Source: Eubacteriales bacterium (GTDB lineage Bacteria; Bacillota; Clostridia; Christensenellales; Aristaeellaceae). From it: 64,000 nt of DNA. Shown piece after piece: positions 37,999 to 47,983 of the stretch (position 1 is its first letter; each line of letters starts with the position of its first letter). Position numbers and translations under genes: made by a program. The stretch lies in NCBI GenBank assembly GCA_028693055.1, contig JAQUWD010000005.1:40340-104339 (forward strand), given 5' to 3'. The notes under the pieces were generated by a model that had not been told where the DNA came from, ran no database searches, and was given only the letters and a program-made list of their open reading frames with translations.

Positions 37999-38021
37999 AA
38001 ATTGTAACCGTTACCAAAGGA
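37999..38021 (+). promoter_or_regulatory. putative LacI-family operator, copy 1
   Basis: AAATTGTAACCGTTACCAAAGGA with palindromic core GTAAC-C-GTTAC; identical 23-mer at 39034-39056. Confidence 0.8.
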
Positions 38022-38031
38022 GGCGAATTCG

Positions 38032-39021
38032 ATGAGCGTGACCATTCGCGATGTGGCAAAACATGCCGGTGTGTCGGTTGCGACGGTGTCGCGCTATCTC
38101 AACAACAGTCCACTCATCGCGCAGGAATCTGTGGACAAAGTCAGGAATAGCATACAAGCGCTACACTATGAACCCAGCTTTTTGGCGCGCGGCATGGTCA
38201 TCCAACGTTCGCAAACAGTTGCTTTTTTAGTAGATGATGAAAACCCCGATACGTTTGGAAACGATAGTTTTCTCAAAATTCAATACGGCGCTGAGCGCGC
38301 TTTGGGCGAACATGGCTATTACCTGATGATCCTATCCGTTGGTAGCGCCGCTCGTGAAAAAGCTTTGCGAAAGATCGTAGTGGAAAAACGCATTGACGGC
38401 GTGATTCTGCCTGCACAGCTTGCCAAAAAGACCCTTTGCGCTATGCTGACAGAGCAAGACGTTCCCTTTGTTCTCATAGGCAAATCGAAGTTCTCTAACT
38501 GGATTGACCTTGATAACGTCATGGCAGGACGTATTGCAGCCGAGAAACTGATTGCCGCAGGAGCCGGCTCGTTATGTTTTGTAGGGAATGGTTCTGACAA
38601 AGTATTCGTCAACGAGCGCTATGAGGGCTTCTCTGCCGCTGTGCATGCGCAGGCCAATATTGTTGCCGAGCTGCCGCGTATAGATTGCAAAAGCGGCGCG
38701 GTCTGCGGCTATGATTTGATTACCTCGGCAAAGGAGCTGCCCGACGCGTTTGTCGTTTCGGATAATGAAACGGCCTTTGGTATGCTTCGTGCCTTGGATG
38801 AGCGCAGCGTTAAGGTGCCAGACCAGATTCAAATGATTTCCTTTGATGATGGGATTGTGGCGCGCCTATGTCATCCGATGCTGTCTGTTGTGGATATTGA
38901 TGTAAAGCAGTTAGGAATACAGGCAGCTAATATGCTATATCTACAGCTTCAGGCAGGTCGTGATGTATCGCAGCAATGTCTGATGCCTGTACGATTGATT
39001 TCGCGCGAAACCAGTCGATAA
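38032..39021 (+). CDS. LacI family transcriptional regulator
   Basis: MSVTIRDVAKHAGVSVATVSRYLNNSPLIAQESVDKV HTH; periplasmic-binding-like domain. Confidence 0.95.
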   Translation: MSVTIRDVAKHAGVSVATVSRYLNNSPLIAQESVDKVRNSIQALHYEPSFLARGMVIQRSQTVAFLVDDENPDTFGNDSFLKIQYGAERALGEHGYYLMILSVGSAAREKALRKIVVEKRIDGVILPAQLAKKTLCAMLTEQDVPFVLIGKSKFSNWIDLDNVMAGRIAAEKLIAAGAGSLCFVGNGSDKVFVNERYEGFSAAVHAQANIVAELPRIDCKSGAVCGYDLITSAKELPDAFVVSDNETAFGMLRALDERSVKVPDQIQMISFDDGIVARLCHPMLSVVDIDVKQLGIQAANMLYLQLQAGRDVSQQCLMPVRLISRETSR

Positions 39022-39022
39022 T
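38995..39022 (+). promoter_or_regulatory. putative promoter of the maltodextrin-type operon, inside 3' end of lacI gene
   Basis: TTGATT-16 bp-GATAAT. Confidence 0.5.
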
Positions 39023-39033
39023 TCATTTAGGCA

Positions 39034-39056
39034 AAATTGTAACCGTTACCAAAGGA
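39034..39056 (+). promoter_or_regulatory. putative LacI-family operator, copy 2
   Basis: AAATTGTAACCGTTACCAAAGGA identical to copy 1. Confidence 0.8.
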
Positions 39057-39128
39057 AGGAGGATGTGAAATCGCAAATCGAATTTCGCTACCAAACTCGT
39101 CACCAGAATTGAGAAGGAGGATATCAAA

Positions 39129-40343
39129 ATGAAAAAGGTACTCACCATCGTGTTGGCACTCGCCCTGTTGCTGTCCCTCGCTCCGCAAGCCTTAGCCGAA
39201 ACAGAGATCACCTTCTGGCATACATATAGTGAAGGTGAGGAAAAGGTGTTTTTAGAGGAAGTGCTTCCTGCGTTTGAAGCTGCCAATCCGGACATCAAGG
39301 TCAACGCAATCCGGATGCCTTATGAAGGACTTAACCAGCAAATCATTACAGCCGTTGCAGGCGACGTTGCGCCCGATCTGATTCGCATGGATATCACCTG
39401 GGTTGCGCAGATGGCAAAGCTCGGCGCGCTGGAGCCCTTGGACGAAAAAGAAGGCTTTTCCACATTGCTGACAGACGCTCTTCCCGGGCCTATGGCCACA
39501 ACACAATACAAGGGAATGCATTACGGTCTCCCTCTGAACACCAACACAACGGCTGCTGTCTTTAATATGGAGCGGCTTAAGGAACTTGGGTTGGAGGAAA
39601 TGCCTGCGACGATGGAAGAACTGCTTGCCGTAGCCGACAAAGCGGATGCTGCCAATGAAAAATGGCTGTTCGCGGTGCAGGGCTCCTATAACTGGGCCAT
39701 GCTGCCGTTCCTGTGGACACTTGGCGGCGAGCTGACCGATGACGATTTTTCGATCGCGACGGGATACCTCAACAGCGAAGCCACCGTCAAGGCGATGGAT
39801 ACAATCAAGGGTTGGTATGACGCGCAGATCATTGGTCCATGCATTTTGGGTGAGGAACCCGCCACTTGGGGCGGCATTGAAGCCGGTAACTATGCGATGG
39901 TAGTGGAGGGTCCTTGGTTTTACAGTGCGGATGAACCCAAGCCGAACAATCCGGCAACGACCATTCCCACTGTGGATGGACGCAGCATCTCCATCGTTGG
40001 CGGTGAGGATCTCGTTATGGTCAAAAATAGCAAAAATGCTGATGCTGCATGGACTTTCATGCAATTCATGATGACCGCGGACGCGCAGCTTCCCATGACG
40101 AAAGCTGGCATGATTCCCACGATGTCCTCCCTTTTGGAGAAAGTGGACGTGACGGCTTCTCCGTGGCTGCCTGCCTATCTGGAGCAGCTCAAAACCGCAA
40201 AGCCTCGCACACCTTCCGCTGAATGGCCAACGATTGAAGAAATCCTCAATTCTACCTTTGAAAGCATTCTGAGAGGCGCTGTTTCCACGCAGGATGGATT
40301 GGATGCAGCGGCGGCACAAATCGACGCATTGCTTACCGAGTAA
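39129..40343 (+). CDS. sugar (maltose-type) ABC transporter substrate-binding protein
   Basis: Signal peptide; EITFWHTYSEGEEKVFLEEVLPAFEAANPDIKV; ITWVAQMAKLGALEPLD. Confidence 0.93.
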   Translation: MKKVLTIVLALALLLSLAPQALAETEITFWHTYSEGEEKVFLEEVLPAFEAANPDIKVNAIRMPYEGLNQQIITAVAGDVAPDLIRMDITWVAQMAKLGALEPLDEKEGFSTLLTDALPGPMATTQYKGMHYGLPLNTNTTAAVFNMERLKELGLEEMPATMEELLAVADKADAANEKWLFAVQGSYNWAMLPFLWTLGGELTDDDFSIATGYLNSEATVKAMDTIKGWYDAQIIGPCILGEEPATWGGIEAGNYAMVVEGPWFYSADEPKPNNPATTIPTVDGRSISIVGGEDLVMVKNSKNADAAWTFMQFMMTADAQLPMTKAGMIPTMSSLLEKVDVTASPWLPAYLEQLKTAKPRTPSAEWPTIEEILNSTFESILRGAVSTQDGLDAAAAQIDALLTE

Positions 40344-40402
40344 TAGTTTTCAATCGGAAGGGGCAGAGCGTCTGCTCCTCCCGATTGATGAGGAGGTCGC
40401 CT

Positions 40403-41476
40403 ATGAAAAACGGACTGCGCTTATGGAAGCAGGCGCTTCCCTTCGTTGGCCCAGCGCTGGCGTTGCTATGCCTGTTTGTGTTGTATCCGCTTGGGCGAAA
40501 CATTGTCATCAGCTTTACGAATTACGACATTTTGCAGGATCACATAACGGAGCTTGTTGGCTTCAAGCACTACACAGACATGTTCAATAATGGCAAATAT
40601 CTGATCGCGTTACGCAATACGCTGCTTTATACATTGATCACCGTACCCGGACAGATGCTTTTGGGACTGATTCTTGCTTGCCTATTGAAAACGGCTACGC
40701 GAGGGCAAACAATATTTAAGGTCATTTGCTATCTGCCAGTGCTGACTTCGTGGGTCATCGTTTCGCTGGTGTTTCGCTACCTTTTCACCTCCGGCAAAGG
40801 CGGCTTAATCAACTACGCATTGTTACAAATTGGAGTACTAACGAAACCTGTTGCATGGCTTCAAGGGGAATGGACAGCCAATATGGTTTTATGGGTTTTT
40901 GGTATCTGGAAAGGCGTCGGCTGGGTTATGATTATTTATCTTGCAGCCTTGCAAGGGGTATCAAAGGATATTTATGAAGCTGCGCAAATTGATTCCGCCA
41001 ATACGATTCAAACTTTTGTGCATATCACGGTGCCTTTGGTCAAGAATACGTCGCTCTATCTGCTAACTGTACTCACGATTGGCGGCTTCGGCGCGTATAT
41101 CCACGTTATGATGATTACCGAGGGCGCGCCTTTAGGCACCACTAATCAGCTGATGAATTTAATGTATACAACTGCATTCAGCAAATACGATTTCGGGTAT
41201 GCAGCCGCACAGGCGGTTGTGATGGGGTTGATGATCTTCTCCTTGACGTTGATTCAACGTAGGCTCTCGTCTGAAACCGTAAACTGGTGGAGGACGTGTG
41301 AAAATGAAAATCCTACGAAAGTCCCTTCGACGCATCCCGCTCTACTTTCTACTGCTGGTCTTTGCATGTTCGGCACTGGTTCCTTTTTTGTACATGGTTG
41401 CAACTGCGATGACGCCGCAAGCGTTCAGCTTGCCGTATCCGCCAATCCTGCTCCCGCAGCGTTTCTACCTGAATAA
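40403..41476 (+). CDS. sugar ABC transporter permease (MalF-type), ORF runs into downstream gene
   Basis: IYEAAQIDSANTIQTFVHITVPLVK; ~60-codon C-terminal run-on overlaps the next permease. Confidence 0.85.
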   Translation: MKNGLRLWKQALPFVGPALALLCLFVLYPLGRNIVISFTNYDILQDHITELVGFKHYTDMFNNGKYLIALRNTLLYTLITVPGQMLLGLILACLLKTATRGQTIFKVICYLPVLTSWVIVSLVFRYLFTSGKGGLINYALLQIGVLTKPVAWLQGEWTANMVLWVFGIWKGVGWVMIIYLAALQGVSKDIYEAAQIDSANTIQTFVHITVPLVKNTSLYLLTVLTIGGFGAYIHVMMITEGAPLGTTNQLMNLMYTTAFSKYDFGYAAAQAVVMGLMIFSLTLIQRRLSSETVNWWRTCENENPTKVPSTHPALLSTAGLCMFGTGSFFVHGCNCDDAASVQLAVSANPAPAAFLPE

Positions 41477-42143
41477 TTTTTCGGAGGCTTGGAATGCCAA
41501 CCATTTTTCGGATTATTTTGGAAACAGTTTGCTCGTTTGCTTCATTTCCACATTTATCATCATTTTGATCTCAACGCTGGCGGCATACGGATTTGCGAGA
41601 ATGAGTTTTCCCGGCAAAAACGCGCTGTTTATGCTGCTGATGTTTTCAATGATGGTACCTACATTAACAAACTTGATCTCTCAGTTTCTGCTGATCAAAG
41701 GCCTGCGGTTAATGGACACCTATACAGGACTGATACTCACCTATATCGGCACAGGTGTTGCGGCTAATACTTTCTTCCTTCGAAGCTGCTTTTTGTCCTT
41801 GCCGCATTCATTAGAGGAATCAGTGGTTATAGACGGTGGGGGCCATTGGACGATTTGGCTGCATATTGCGCTACCGCTTTCCGCACCTGCTATCGGCACG
41901 TTTACGATTATGGCGTTTTCAAATGTTTGGGATGAATTCCTTTATGCTCTGACGCTAATCAAAAGCCCTGAAAAGCGAACCCTTCCTATTGCGCTGAAGA
42001 TGTTTCAGGGGCAAAATCTCAACAATTGGAGCTTGATCTTTGCTGCGTCGCTCATTGCCCTTGCCCCGATTCTGCTGGTATATATCATCATGCAGAAACA
42101 GCTCATTCGCGGCGGTATATCCGATGGAATGCTAAAGGAATAG
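41298..42143 (+). CDS. carbohydrate ABC transporter permease (MalG-type)
   Basis: LEESVVIDGGGHWTIWLHIALPLSAPA; C-term KQLIRGGISDGMLKE. Confidence 0.93.
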   Translation: MKMKILRKSLRRIPLYFLLLVFACSALVPFLYMVATAMTPQAFSLPYPPILLPQRFYLNNFSEAWNANHFSDYFGNSLLVCFISTFIIILISTLAAYGFARMSFPGKNALFMLLMFSMMVPTLTNLISQFLLIKGLRLMDTYTGLILTYIGTGVAANTFFLRSCFLSLPHSLEESVVIDGGGHWTIWLHIALPLSAPAIGTFTIMAFSNVWDEFLYALTLIKSPEKRTLPIALKMFQGQNLNNWSLIFAASLIALAPILLVYIIMQKQLIRGGISDGMLKE

Positions 42144-42154
42144 AGGTTATACAC

Positions 42155-43840
42155 TTGATACATCAACCAACTGCACCTTGGGTGTTTTGGCTTGCGCCAA
42201 ACCTATGTCGCCTTATGTTGTGGACGGAGCATAGCGATGTTGAGCAGGCAACCGTATGCTATTGCGACCCATATGATTATCTTGCGGGTGCTGATAAGGC
42301 GCATCATTTGCTGCGCGCCCCCATGCAGCTACTCTATACCGGCGTTCAACGGGATACTTGGGCTTGTGAATTGCCTCTGGCGACAAAAAAACTCTACTAT
42401 TTCTTTGCATGCGAAACAGCAAATGGCACAATACAATATCTTGGTGAAAACGGCATTTCGAATGTCCCCTGTACGGAGGACGCATATCGTCTCCCGTATG
42501 CATTTTCCTCTAGGTTTTATCAACCGCCTACATGGACGGGGCGCTCTGTATGGTATCAGATATTTCCCGATCGCTTCGCTTCGGAGAACACAACCTCCGA
42601 CATGGTACACTACCAACCTGCTCGCGAGGGATTTTACGGAGGAACGCTTCGCGGAATCACAGCGCGAATTCCGTATTTACTTGAATTGGGTGTGACCGGT
42701 GTATATCTTAATCCCGTGTTTACCAGTCCATCCAACCATCGCTATGATACGGTGGATTATCAAACCGTCGATCCGCGTTTGGGAACCAACGCGGATTTAC
42801 TCATGCTTAGCGAAGAACTGCATCAAAACGGGATTCGCTTGATGCTTGACGGAGTGTTCAACCACGCAAGCCGCGACTGCCCACAGTTTCAGGATGTATT
42901 GCGCAACGGGCAAAGGTCGAAGTTTTGGGATTGGTTCATCGTTTACGATGAGAAACGCACATGCAATAGGACGATCGTCGAACTCACTAGTGATGTGATG
43001 AAATCAGCGCCGCCTTATGAATGCTTTGCATTCGCTGCCAATATGCCCAAATGGAACACGGAGAATCAAGAGGTAGCGGACTACTTGATCGGCTGTGCGG
43101 AAAAATGGACCAAGCTGTTGCAGCTTGACGCTTGGCGGCTTGATGTGCCCGACGAGATCAGCCCGCGCTTTCTGCATCAATTTCGAGAGCGGATCAAAAG
43201 CATATCCGCACAAATCTCCATCATCGGGGAAATATGGAATGCGCCGTATCCATGGATTGGTGGCAATTATTTTGATGGCACGATGAATTATCCTTTATAT
43301 TTCATCATGCGAGATTTTTTCTTGAAACGCATCCTATCAGTGCATGCGTTTTGCGAACGACTAAACCAGCTTTTGAATGACTTGCCCTTATCCATTCAGA
43401 AAAATCAATTGAACTTCATTGCCAATCATGATCTTCCACGGCCGCTTACCGTTGCGGATGGAAGCCTTGCAGCCGTACAAAAAGCACTTACACTGCTGAT
43501 GCTGATCGATGGGGAAGCCTGTATGTTCTATGGGGATGAAAGAGCAATGCAGGGCGGCGATGATCCTCTCAATCGGGGCGCCGTGGACTGGAGTTTCACG
43601 CATCCGATGACTGACTTTTTCAAAAAACTAACGAGCCTTCGTCAACAATTGCTGTCATCTCCCTTGCAGAGCGTGCAATGCTGCGCTGTCGGATCGGATT
43701 GTGCTATCATCACTTTTGTGCGAAGTGCAGCAACCTATCAAGTAATCCTTTATCCTGATGGTACTCCCTATGAGGATTTACGATGCGATACCGCTGTCCC
43801 GATTCTGTCCATTGAGGGACTGCTCTTGGTTAAATGTTGA
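42155..43840 (+). CDS. GH13 neopullulanase/cyclomaltodextrinase-like alpha-glucosidase
   Basis: DGVFNH, WRLDVPDEI, GEIWNAP, FIANHDLPR conserved GH13 regions; TTG start at 42155 preceded by AAGGAATAGAGG. Confidence 0.92.
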   Translation: MIHQPTAPWVFWLAPNLCRLMLWTEHSDVEQATVCYCDPYDYLAGADKAHHLLRAPMQLLYTGVQRDTWACELPLATKKLYYFFACETANGTIQYLGENGISNVPCTEDAYRLPYAFSSRFYQPPTWTGRSVWYQIFPDRFASENTTSDMVHYQPAREGFYGGTLRGITARIPYLLELGVTGVYLNPVFTSPSNHRYDTVDYQTVDPRLGTNADLLMLSEELHQNGIRLMLDGVFNHASRDCPQFQDVLRNGQRSKFWDWFIVYDEKRTCNRTIVELTSDVMKSAPPYECFAFAANMPKWNTENQEVADYLIGCAEKWTKLLQLDAWRLDVPDEISPRFLHQFRERIKSISAQISIIGEIWNAPYPWIGGNYFDGTMNYPLYFIMRDFFLKRILSVHAFCERLNQLLNDLPLSIQKNQLNFIANHDLPRPLTVADGSLAAVQKALTLLMLIDGEACMFYGDERAMQGGDDPLNRGAVDWSFTHPMTDFFKKLTSLRQQLLSSPLQSVQCCAVGSDCAIITFVRSAATYQVILYPDGTPYEDLRCDTAVPILSIEGLLLVKC

Positions 43841-43850
43841 TTTTTGATGA

Positions 43851-43879
43851 TTGTGATTTTCAAAGCCATTTGATATAAT
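43851..43879 (+). promoter_or_regulatory. putative promoter of second lacI-type gene
   Basis: TTGTGA-17 bp-TATAAT. Confidence 0.6.
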
Positions 43880-43904
43880 AAAATCGAATGGAGGCTTCCT
43901 ACTT

Positions 43905-44912
43905 ATGCCATCAACAATGAAAGATATTGCAAAGCGTACTGGTCTTGGACTAGCGACCATCTCAAAGTACCTTAACGGCGGAAGTGTGCGCGCTAAGAAT
44001 AAAAAGCTTATAGACGAAGCAGTGAAAGAACTTCACTTTGTTCCAAATGAATTTGCACGCAGCCTAAAGACTAGCCAAAGCCGCACCATTGGCGTTGTCA
44101 TTCCCGATTTCCGCAATGCCTTTAGTACCTCCGTTATCGCTACAATGGAGGATTATCTACGCAAAAAGGATTATGCCGTTATTGTTTGTGACTGCCGGTT
44201 TGATCCTCAGCGTGAAAAAGAAGCCGTTTCATTTTTGATCCATAAACGTGTTGATGGATTGATCAATATGCCAACTGATCCAACAGGAGCGCATCTGTCG
44301 TTAGCGCTTGAAAATAATACGCCTGTGGTTTTGCTGGATCGAATGATTCGGTCTTTATCCGGTCAGGTGAGTGCTGTGGTGATTGATAATGTTGCTGCCG
44401 CAGAAGAAGCAACCCTTCATATGCTGGATGCAGGGCATACGGATATTGGGCTTATTCTGGGAAATCAAGGCATCTATACCACCGAGAATCGTTTTTGGGG
44501 GTATCAGAATGCCTATCAGCAGCGAGGCTTGACGCCGCGGGAGGAGCTGATTCAGTATAGTGATTATACCATGGAAGGTGGATACGCGGCTGTTAAGAAA
44601 CTCTTGTCGCTAAAAAAACCGCCTACCGCCATGTTGGTTACGAATTTCGATATGACTCTTGGAACAATGATTGCATTAAATGAAGCCAACATCCATGTAC
44701 CGGAGGATTTGAGCCTAATCACCTTTGATAAGCTCGACTTATTCGGATCAGTTTACTCGTATCTAACTTTGGTGAAACAACCGCAAGAGGTTATCGGAGA
44801 ATGCGTAGCGAAGCAAATGCTAAATCTATTGACAGAGGAAAACATTCCTCATCAAGTAACGATGCTGTCATCGGAATTTAAGGAAGGTTCTAGCGTTCGT
44901 AAAATCAAGTAA
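43905..44912 (+). CDS. LacI family transcriptional regulator
   Basis: MPSTMKDIAKRTGLGLATISKYLNGGSVRAKNKKLIDEAVKELHFVPNEFARSLK. Confidence 0.95.
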   Translation: MPSTMKDIAKRTGLGLATISKYLNGGSVRAKNKKLIDEAVKELHFVPNEFARSLKTSQSRTIGVVIPDFRNAFSTSVIATMEDYLRKKDYAVIVCDCRFDPQREKEAVSFLIHKRVDGLINMPTDPTGAHLSLALENNTPVVLLDRMIRSLSGQVSAVVIDNVAAAEEATLHMLDAGHTDIGLILGNQGIYTTENRFWGYQNAYQQRGLTPREELIQYSDYTMEGGYAAVKKLLSLKKPPTAMLVTNFDMTLGTMIALNEANIHVPEDLSLITFDKLDLFGSVYSYLTLVKQPQEVIGECVAKQMLNLLTEENIPHQVTMLSSEFKEGSSVRKIK

Positions 44913-45090
44913 TCGTATGCCCATGTACCCATAGCTGAGCTCCACATGACTAGAAACGACAGTTTTGGCATGGCCTAGTCGCAAATCGTGTTAGGGTATC
45001 TGGATGGCATTTAAACGGTGAAGCCGATACAATAGTATAATCAACGTAACTGTTGATTAGAATCGCTGTCTCAAAACACCGCATAATCGT

Positions 45091-46563
45091 TTACTGCATC
45101 CAAATATTGTTCACAAATTTCGGCATGTTGTCCGACTTCAGACGGAGCATTGTCTCTTCAGTTCCGGACAGTGTGCAGCCCGATATGACCGTGTTCTCAA
45201 ACGATCCTTCAAACTCAAAATGCACCGTCGTGTCGCCCGCAAACGCACAGTAGGCGATCTCCGTATTGCGTGTGTCACCCAAATAGATGCCCGCAGACTG
45301 ATTACCCGTGAGGGTACAGTGGTGAATTGTCGCGCCGTCCGAATCGTAGATAATGACGCCCGTCCAGTTGCCGGTAAGCTCCGTGTCCTCACAAACGCCT
45401 GTCGATTTAAGCACGCGCAGCCCCACCACGGACGAAGCGGCAATACTGCAATCGGCGATCGTCGTATCCCGTTCGTTTTGCAGGTAGATGCCGTCACAAT
45501 TACCGGCGAAGCGGCAATTGTAGATTTGCATCCCGCTGCCGACGGCCGTGAAGCAGCCAAAGCCGCAGTCTATCACATCACACTCCCGCATGACGGTGTC
45601 CGTACACATGGAAAAGAAGATGCCTTGGTCGCAATTCTCCGCCAAGCAGTATTCGACCGTCACGTTGCGGCTGGCACGGGTGTCGATGCCGTGATTGGTG
45701 CCCCGTACTGTCACATAGCGGAAGCTTCCGCCCTCGGCAAACGCCACATAGGTACCGAAGATGCCGCAGCGGTCGGCAGTCACATGGTCGAGCACAACGT
45801 TGCTGCTGTGGACGATCTCCAACCCCATGCTGCTGTCGGATACATCGGCGTCCTTCACGGTGATGCCGTCGCAATACGCCGCAATAAGTCCGCCCGCATC
45901 CGATGGGACAACGACATCCTTGCCGCCGACAATATAATACAGCGGCTTTCCATTGACCGTGCAGTTTTCGAAGCGATGGGTAATGAAGTAGTCCTCATCC
46001 TCACCGACCTCGCAAAGTCCCGTGAGCACTGCCTTGCCCGGACTGCTCTCGCTCAGCGGGTCGCCTGCCACGCAGACGCCAACGCCGGTGAACGAACAGT
46101 TGACAATGCTGCAATCCTTCATGGCTTCCATCCATATGGCAGTGGACGAGGTTCGATAGGTTTCGTCCGCCAGTGTAAAGGTGCAGCCCTCAAGCGTCAA
46201 GCGGCTGGATTGCGCCGCCACGATGCCCCATTTGCGCACTTGAAAGTCGATGCCCGTCACAGTCACATCGTCCGAGGTGATCTTGAACAGCGTCGTGAAA
46301 GGCGGACTGTTCAGCAACACATCGCCTTCACCGCGAAGGGTCAACGGCTTATCGAGCAGCACGGGAAACGTTTCGGCGGGCGCGGTATACACGCTCTCCC
46401 GAAGTACAACGCAGTCGCCCGCCTGCGCAGCTGCAACGGCTTCCGTGATGGTCGCGTAATCAGCCTGACCATCGGGCGAAACGGTGATTTCCTTGGCCAA
46501 TGCGGTACCTGCACAGCCGAACACCAGCACCACCCAAAGCAGCAGCAAAACCTTCTTGTTCAT
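45091..46563 (-). CDS. secreted right-handed parallel beta-helix (NosD-like) repeat protein
   Basis: Signal peptide MNKKVLLLLWVVLVFGCAGTALA; EITVSPDGQADYATITEAVAAAQAGDCVVL and short VxxCxF rungs. Confidence 0.86.
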   Translation of the reverse strand: MNKKVLLLLWVVLVFGCAGTALAKEITVSPDGQADYATITEAVAAAQAGDCVVLRESVYTAPAETFPVLLDKPLTLRGEGDVLLNSPPFTTLFKITSDDVTVTGIDFQVRKWGIVAAQSSRLTLEGCTFTLADETYRTSSTAIWMEAMKDCSIVNCSFTGVGVCVAGDPLSESSPGKAVLTGLCEVGEDEDYFITHRFENCTVNGKPLYYIVGGKDVVVPSDAGGLIAAYCDGITVKDADVSDSSMGLEIVHSSNVVLDHVTADRCGIFGTYVAFAEGGSFRYVTVRGTNHGIDTRASRNVTVEYCLAENCDQGIFFSMCTDTVMRECDVIDCGFGCFTAVGSGMQIYNCRFAGNCDGIYLQNERDTTIADCSIAASSVVGLRVLKSTGVCEDTELTGNWTGVIIYDSDGATIHHCTLTGNQSAGIYLGDTRNTEIAYCAFAGDTTVHFEFEGSFENTVISGCTLSGTEETMLRLKSDNMPKFVNNIWMQ

Positions 46564-46643
46564 GCTGAACCTCCCGTAGATTGAGAAAAAGCAGGACGCC
46601 GAAACGCCCTGCAAGGAGGAGTGGTTTCTTACTATCGTTTGTT

Positions 46644-47429
46644 TTACTCGAAGATCAGGTTGCCCCATAGGCTGGGGTTCGTGTTAATGTCGATGGTGCC
46701 GCACCATGCGATCTGCGGGATGTACTCCGTGCCGGGGCAGGGGTAGGAGATATCGGTGAAGGCAACATCAAACTTCACCGTGTCGCCGGGCTGGGGCGTA
46801 TACTGAGCGATTTTTTCGTTTGCGAAATTCGCCAAAGGGATCGCGCACTCCCAAACATAGCCGGTGGTTGATGCCGCCGCCTTGGCCTGATAGCCGGTCA
46901 GCACATCCTCGCCGCCGTCCATGCCCTGGCTGATGAAGCGCTGGCGATAGTCCTTGGCAAGCATGGAGCGGTCGAAGGCGGTGTCATAATACTCGCCGTC
47001 GGTGATGAGGTACAGCAGGAAGTCATTTGTGTGGAATTCTGTGCGGGCGGGGTCGTCGGTGGGATCGGTGGAAATGTACAGCTTCACATTGTTCTCACCG
47101 TCCAGAGCCAGCATTTCGATTGCGCCGAAGGGCGTGTCCTCAGTCACATCAAAGGCGAAGTACAGGTTTTCGGCGTCATAAGCAGCATACACCTTGGCAG
47201 AAAGGTCGTTCGCGCCCTGCCAGAACACCACGTCACGAATGACCTGTTCTGCATCGGACAGTTCCGCGCAGGAGGACAGATCCCAATCAGATAGATCGCC
47301 GTCGATGGTCGGTGCGGTCTCAAACTTGTGAGCCGTAATGGAAGGGGCCTGCACGCTCTCGGCACAAGCGAACGAGCACAGCATCATCGTTACTAGCACC
47401 AGCGTCAGAATCGTCAACAATTTTTTCAT
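46644..47429 (-). CDS. secreted CBM9-like/DOMON-type carbohydrate-binding domain protein
   Basis: Signal peptide; APTIDGDLSDWDLSS...VYAAYDAENLYFAFDVTEDTPF...NVKLYISTDPTDDPARTEFHTNDF; the whole protein is the single domain. Confidence 0.8.
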   Translation of the reverse strand: MKKLLTILTLVLVTMMLCSFACAESVQAPSITAHKFETAPTIDGDLSDWDLSSCAELSDAEQVIRDVVFWQGANDLSAKVYAAYDAENLYFAFDVTEDTPFGAIEMLALDGENNVKLYISTDPTDDPARTEFHTNDFLLYLITDGEYYDTAFDRSMLAKDYRQRFISQGMDGGEDVLTGYQAKAAASTTGYVWECAIPLANFANEKIAQYTPQPGDTVKFDVAFTDISYPCPGTEYIPQIAWCGTIDINTNPSLWGNLIFE

Positions 47430-47983
47430 ACAATCCAACTCCTATCTTCTTTGTCAAGTGGAGGGTTCATTTCCTTCATAGTCAGTATACGGTGCAAAAA
47501 CTCACAGCCCTGCCGAATCAGCGAAGCCGAGCTTCGCAGGCTATCGCGATCGCAGTTTGAGGCAAACATCGCAAAACCGATCTCCTGTTTTTCCGTCAGT
47601 GTGCAGGAGGGGATGCCCATCCGGTCGTAGGCAAAAACCCACGGCTCCCCGTTCCTCTCCAGCCCTTTAGGAGAATTGCGGCTGCCCCATTCATTACCAT
47701 TATACATGATACAGGGCATCATGTAGCTTTGAGGCGCAAACATGGTATGCGCCTGGGCGATTATCTGGATACGGCGGCGCTTCCCGCTCTGGTTAGCCAC
47801 CTTTCGGGATACGCGGAAAAGTCCGTCACCCAAGTCCTCAAAGGCATCCGAATAGGTAAAATCTGTTCCCGCTTCAATTTCAGCGCCGTTCTCTACAATC
47901 CTTGGAGGCATCAGCTCCGCTACCATTCCTAAGGCCGCTTGCTCCGACAATGAAAAACCGTTCTCGCTGCGCAAAATAAACAT
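47426..47983 (-). pseudogene. probable truncated carbohydrate-active or hypothetical protein fragment
   Basis: 185-aa ORF beginning mid-domain-like (FILRSENGFSLSEQAALGMVAELMPPRIVENG) and ending abruptly after SLIRQGCEFLHRIL; abuts CBM9 gene. Confidence 0.45.

Noticed and set aside
39252-40319. 355-aa ORF antisense to the substrate-binding protein
   Set aside because: Shadow ORF; the plus-strand product is unambiguous
45038-45059. TAATCAAC-gtaact-GTTGATTA inverted repeat upstream of 45091
   Set aside because: Could be an operator or weak terminator, but only an 8-bp AT-rich stem with no partner site; not enough support
45220-46584. 454-aa ORF antisense to the beta-helix gene
   Set aside because: The opposite strand encodes a signal peptide and beta-helix rungs; the antisense ORF is compositional
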